The notes under the pieces: generated by a model
What the model was told of the DNA's origin: nothing
Database searches by the model: none
What the model saw: only the letters and a program-made list of their open reading frames with translations
Shown: positions 63,064-64,000 of the stretch, in pieces
Layout of the letters: each line of letters opens with the position of its first letter
Position numbering within the stretch: position 1 is the stretch's first letter
Position numbers and translations under genes: made by a program
Assembly (NCBI RefSeq): GCF_900129885.1
Contig: NZ_FQXE01000015.1
Coordinates: 1,266-65,265 of the forward strand
Length of the DNA stretch: 64,000 nt
Direction of reading: 5' to 3'
From: Pollutimonas bauzanensis
GTDB lineage: Bacteria; Pseudomonadota; Gammaproteobacteria; Burkholderiales; Burkholderiaceae_B

Positions 63064-64000
63064 ATGAGCGAACTCGCCGAATCGGATCCGGACACCACCA
63101 ACACCGCCATTAGTGAAGAGGCCTTGCGCAAGGCCGAACAATATATCGAAGAGGAAGAAGGCGCCGCGAACCATATGAGCGGATGGCTGGGAATCTTCCT
63201 TTCCACCGTGGCGATCGTGATGTCGCTGTTCCACATGTACGCCGCATACGCCATTGTGCCGACGCAAGTCCTGCGCCCGGTGCATGTGGGCTTCGTGCTG
63301 TTCCTGTCGTTCTTGATGTTTCCCGTGGCCAGGCGTTTCCGGCACCGCATCATGTGGTGGGACTGGCTGGTGGCGCTGCTATCGATCGCCATCGTGGTGT
63401 ACCTGATCATGGGCGGCGACGACTTCACCGATCGCAACACCCTGCCCAACGCCTGGGATATCTTCTTCGGCGTGGCGCTGATTCTCCTGGTGCTCGAGGC
63501 GATGCGCCGCACCATAGGCTGGATCCTGCCTGCCATTTCGATCTGCTTCCTGTTGTATGCCTTCCTGGGCGCCTACCTGCCGCATCCCTGGACCCATAAA
63601 GGCTATGACATCGGGCGTGTCGTCGGCTTCATGTATATGACGCTGGAGGGCATATACGGCGTGGCGGTCGACGTATCCTCGTCGCTGATCATACTGTTCA
63701 CGATTTTCGGGGCCTTTCTGCAATTCTCGGGCGCCGGCAAGTTCTACATCGACTTCTCGTTTTCGGCCATGGGCGGAAAGCCCGCCGGCGCCGGGCGCAC
63801 CGTCGTGCTGGCCTCCTTCCTGCTGGGCGGGCCTTCCGGGTCGGGCGTGGCGACCACGGTCACGCTGGGCACAGTGGCCTGGCCCATGCTGGCCAAGGTC
63901 GGCTATGAACGCAACGCCGCCGGAGGCCTGCTGGCGGCGGGCGGACTGGGCGCGATCATTTCCCCGCCGGTGATGGGCGCGGCGGCCTTCATCATCGCCG
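63064..64000 (+). CDS. TRAP transporter fused permease (4TM/12TM), partial
   Basis: The first 312 codons of a large DctQ-DctM fusion permease; it runs off the right edge. An acidic N-terminal tail (ESDPDTTNTAISEEALRKAEQYI) precedes membrane spans. Later come the TRAP fused-permease motifs LILFTIFGAFLQFSGAGKFYIDFSFS, GGKPAGAGRTVV, GSGVATTVTLGTVAWPML and GGLGAIISPPVMGAAAFIIA. The ATG at 63064 follows the hairpin. It works with the TAXI receptor and uses an ion gradient. Confidence 0.9.
   Translation, partial: MSELAESDPDTTNTAISEEALRKAEQYIEEEEGAANHMSGWLGIFLSTVAIVMSLFHMYAAYAIVPTQVLRPVHVGFVLFLSFLMFPVARRFRHRIMWWDWLVALLSIAIVVYLIMGGDDFTDRNTLPNAWDIFFGVALILLVLEAMRRTIGWILPAISICFLLYAFLGAYLPHPWTHKGYDIGRVVGFMYMTLEGIYGVAVDVSSSLIILFTIFGAFLQFSGAGKFYIDFSFSAMGGKPAGAGRTVVLASFLLGGPSGSGVATTVTLGTVAWPMLAKVGYERNAAGGLLAAGGLGAIISPPVMGAAAFIIA

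Overview
The window is about 60% GC and very densely coded, with few gaps above 200 bases. Gene content points to a Burkholderiales betaproteobacterium, most likely Alcaligenaceae (Bordetella, Achromobacter or Pusillimonas relatives). The clues are a tripartite tricarboxylate transporter with a TctD/TctE-type two-component system, a QueE with the CX14CX2C cluster motif described for Burkholderia, a 6S RNA downstream of zapA, a complete ybgC-tolQRAB-pal-cpoB operon and a TAXI-TRAP transporter. The assignment rests on reading motifs and gene order, not on a search. I found no tRNA, rRNA, CRISPR array, insertion sequence or prophage gene.

Left part (1-26.8 kb), mostly housekeeping: hppD; a nucleoside-recognition-type membrane protein; a cytochrome c-msrA pair; lgt; a SIMPL-domain protein; 6S RNA, zapA and a coiled-coil division protein; tctB-tctA without a visible tctC; a beta-hydroxyacid dehydrogenase; tctE/tctD; rppH; proS; and the tol-pal operon. 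The last gene of that operon, cpoB, overlaps a FecCD-type ABC permease that is followed by its ATPase and an alpha/beta hydrolase. Next come a copper-linked pair (PCuAC and DUF2946), a hotdog thioesterase, a MATE exporter, an aldo/keto reductase and an MgtC-like protein.

Middle part (26.8-46.4 kb): a TonB-dependent siderophore receptor with an unusually structured upstream region; an AsmA-like protein; meso-diaminopimelate dehydrogenase; a CoA-transferase with a divergent LysR; ahpF and ahpC; a TorF-type porin with a strong terminator; a PHB-depolymerase-type esterase; a VOC protein with DUF2214; a membrane diguanylate cyclase; a CurA-type reductase; a CynX-type transporter; a universal stress protein; and purT.

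Right part (46.4-64 kb), accessory metabolism and the most promising region for new biology. First, a leftward operon encodes a cyclase-family hydrolase, a complete polar amino-acid-type ABC transporter and a NIPSNAP protein, divergent from an XRE regulator. Then comes queE-queC-queD. After that a rightward operon encodes an ABC transporter (binding protein with a CxxC motif), an Asp/Glu-racemase-superfamily enzyme that keeps only the second catalytic cysteine, as in arylmalonate decarboxylase, and a D-hydantoinase/dihydropyrimidinase. A convergent GntR/FCD regulator follows. Near-identical TTGTATWCAA motifs lie both upstream of this operon and upstream of the GntR gene, which suggests an autoregulated, substrate-induced ureide or imide pathway. 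The window ends with a LysR/MFS pair and a TAXI-TRAP transporter whose fused permease runs off the right edge.
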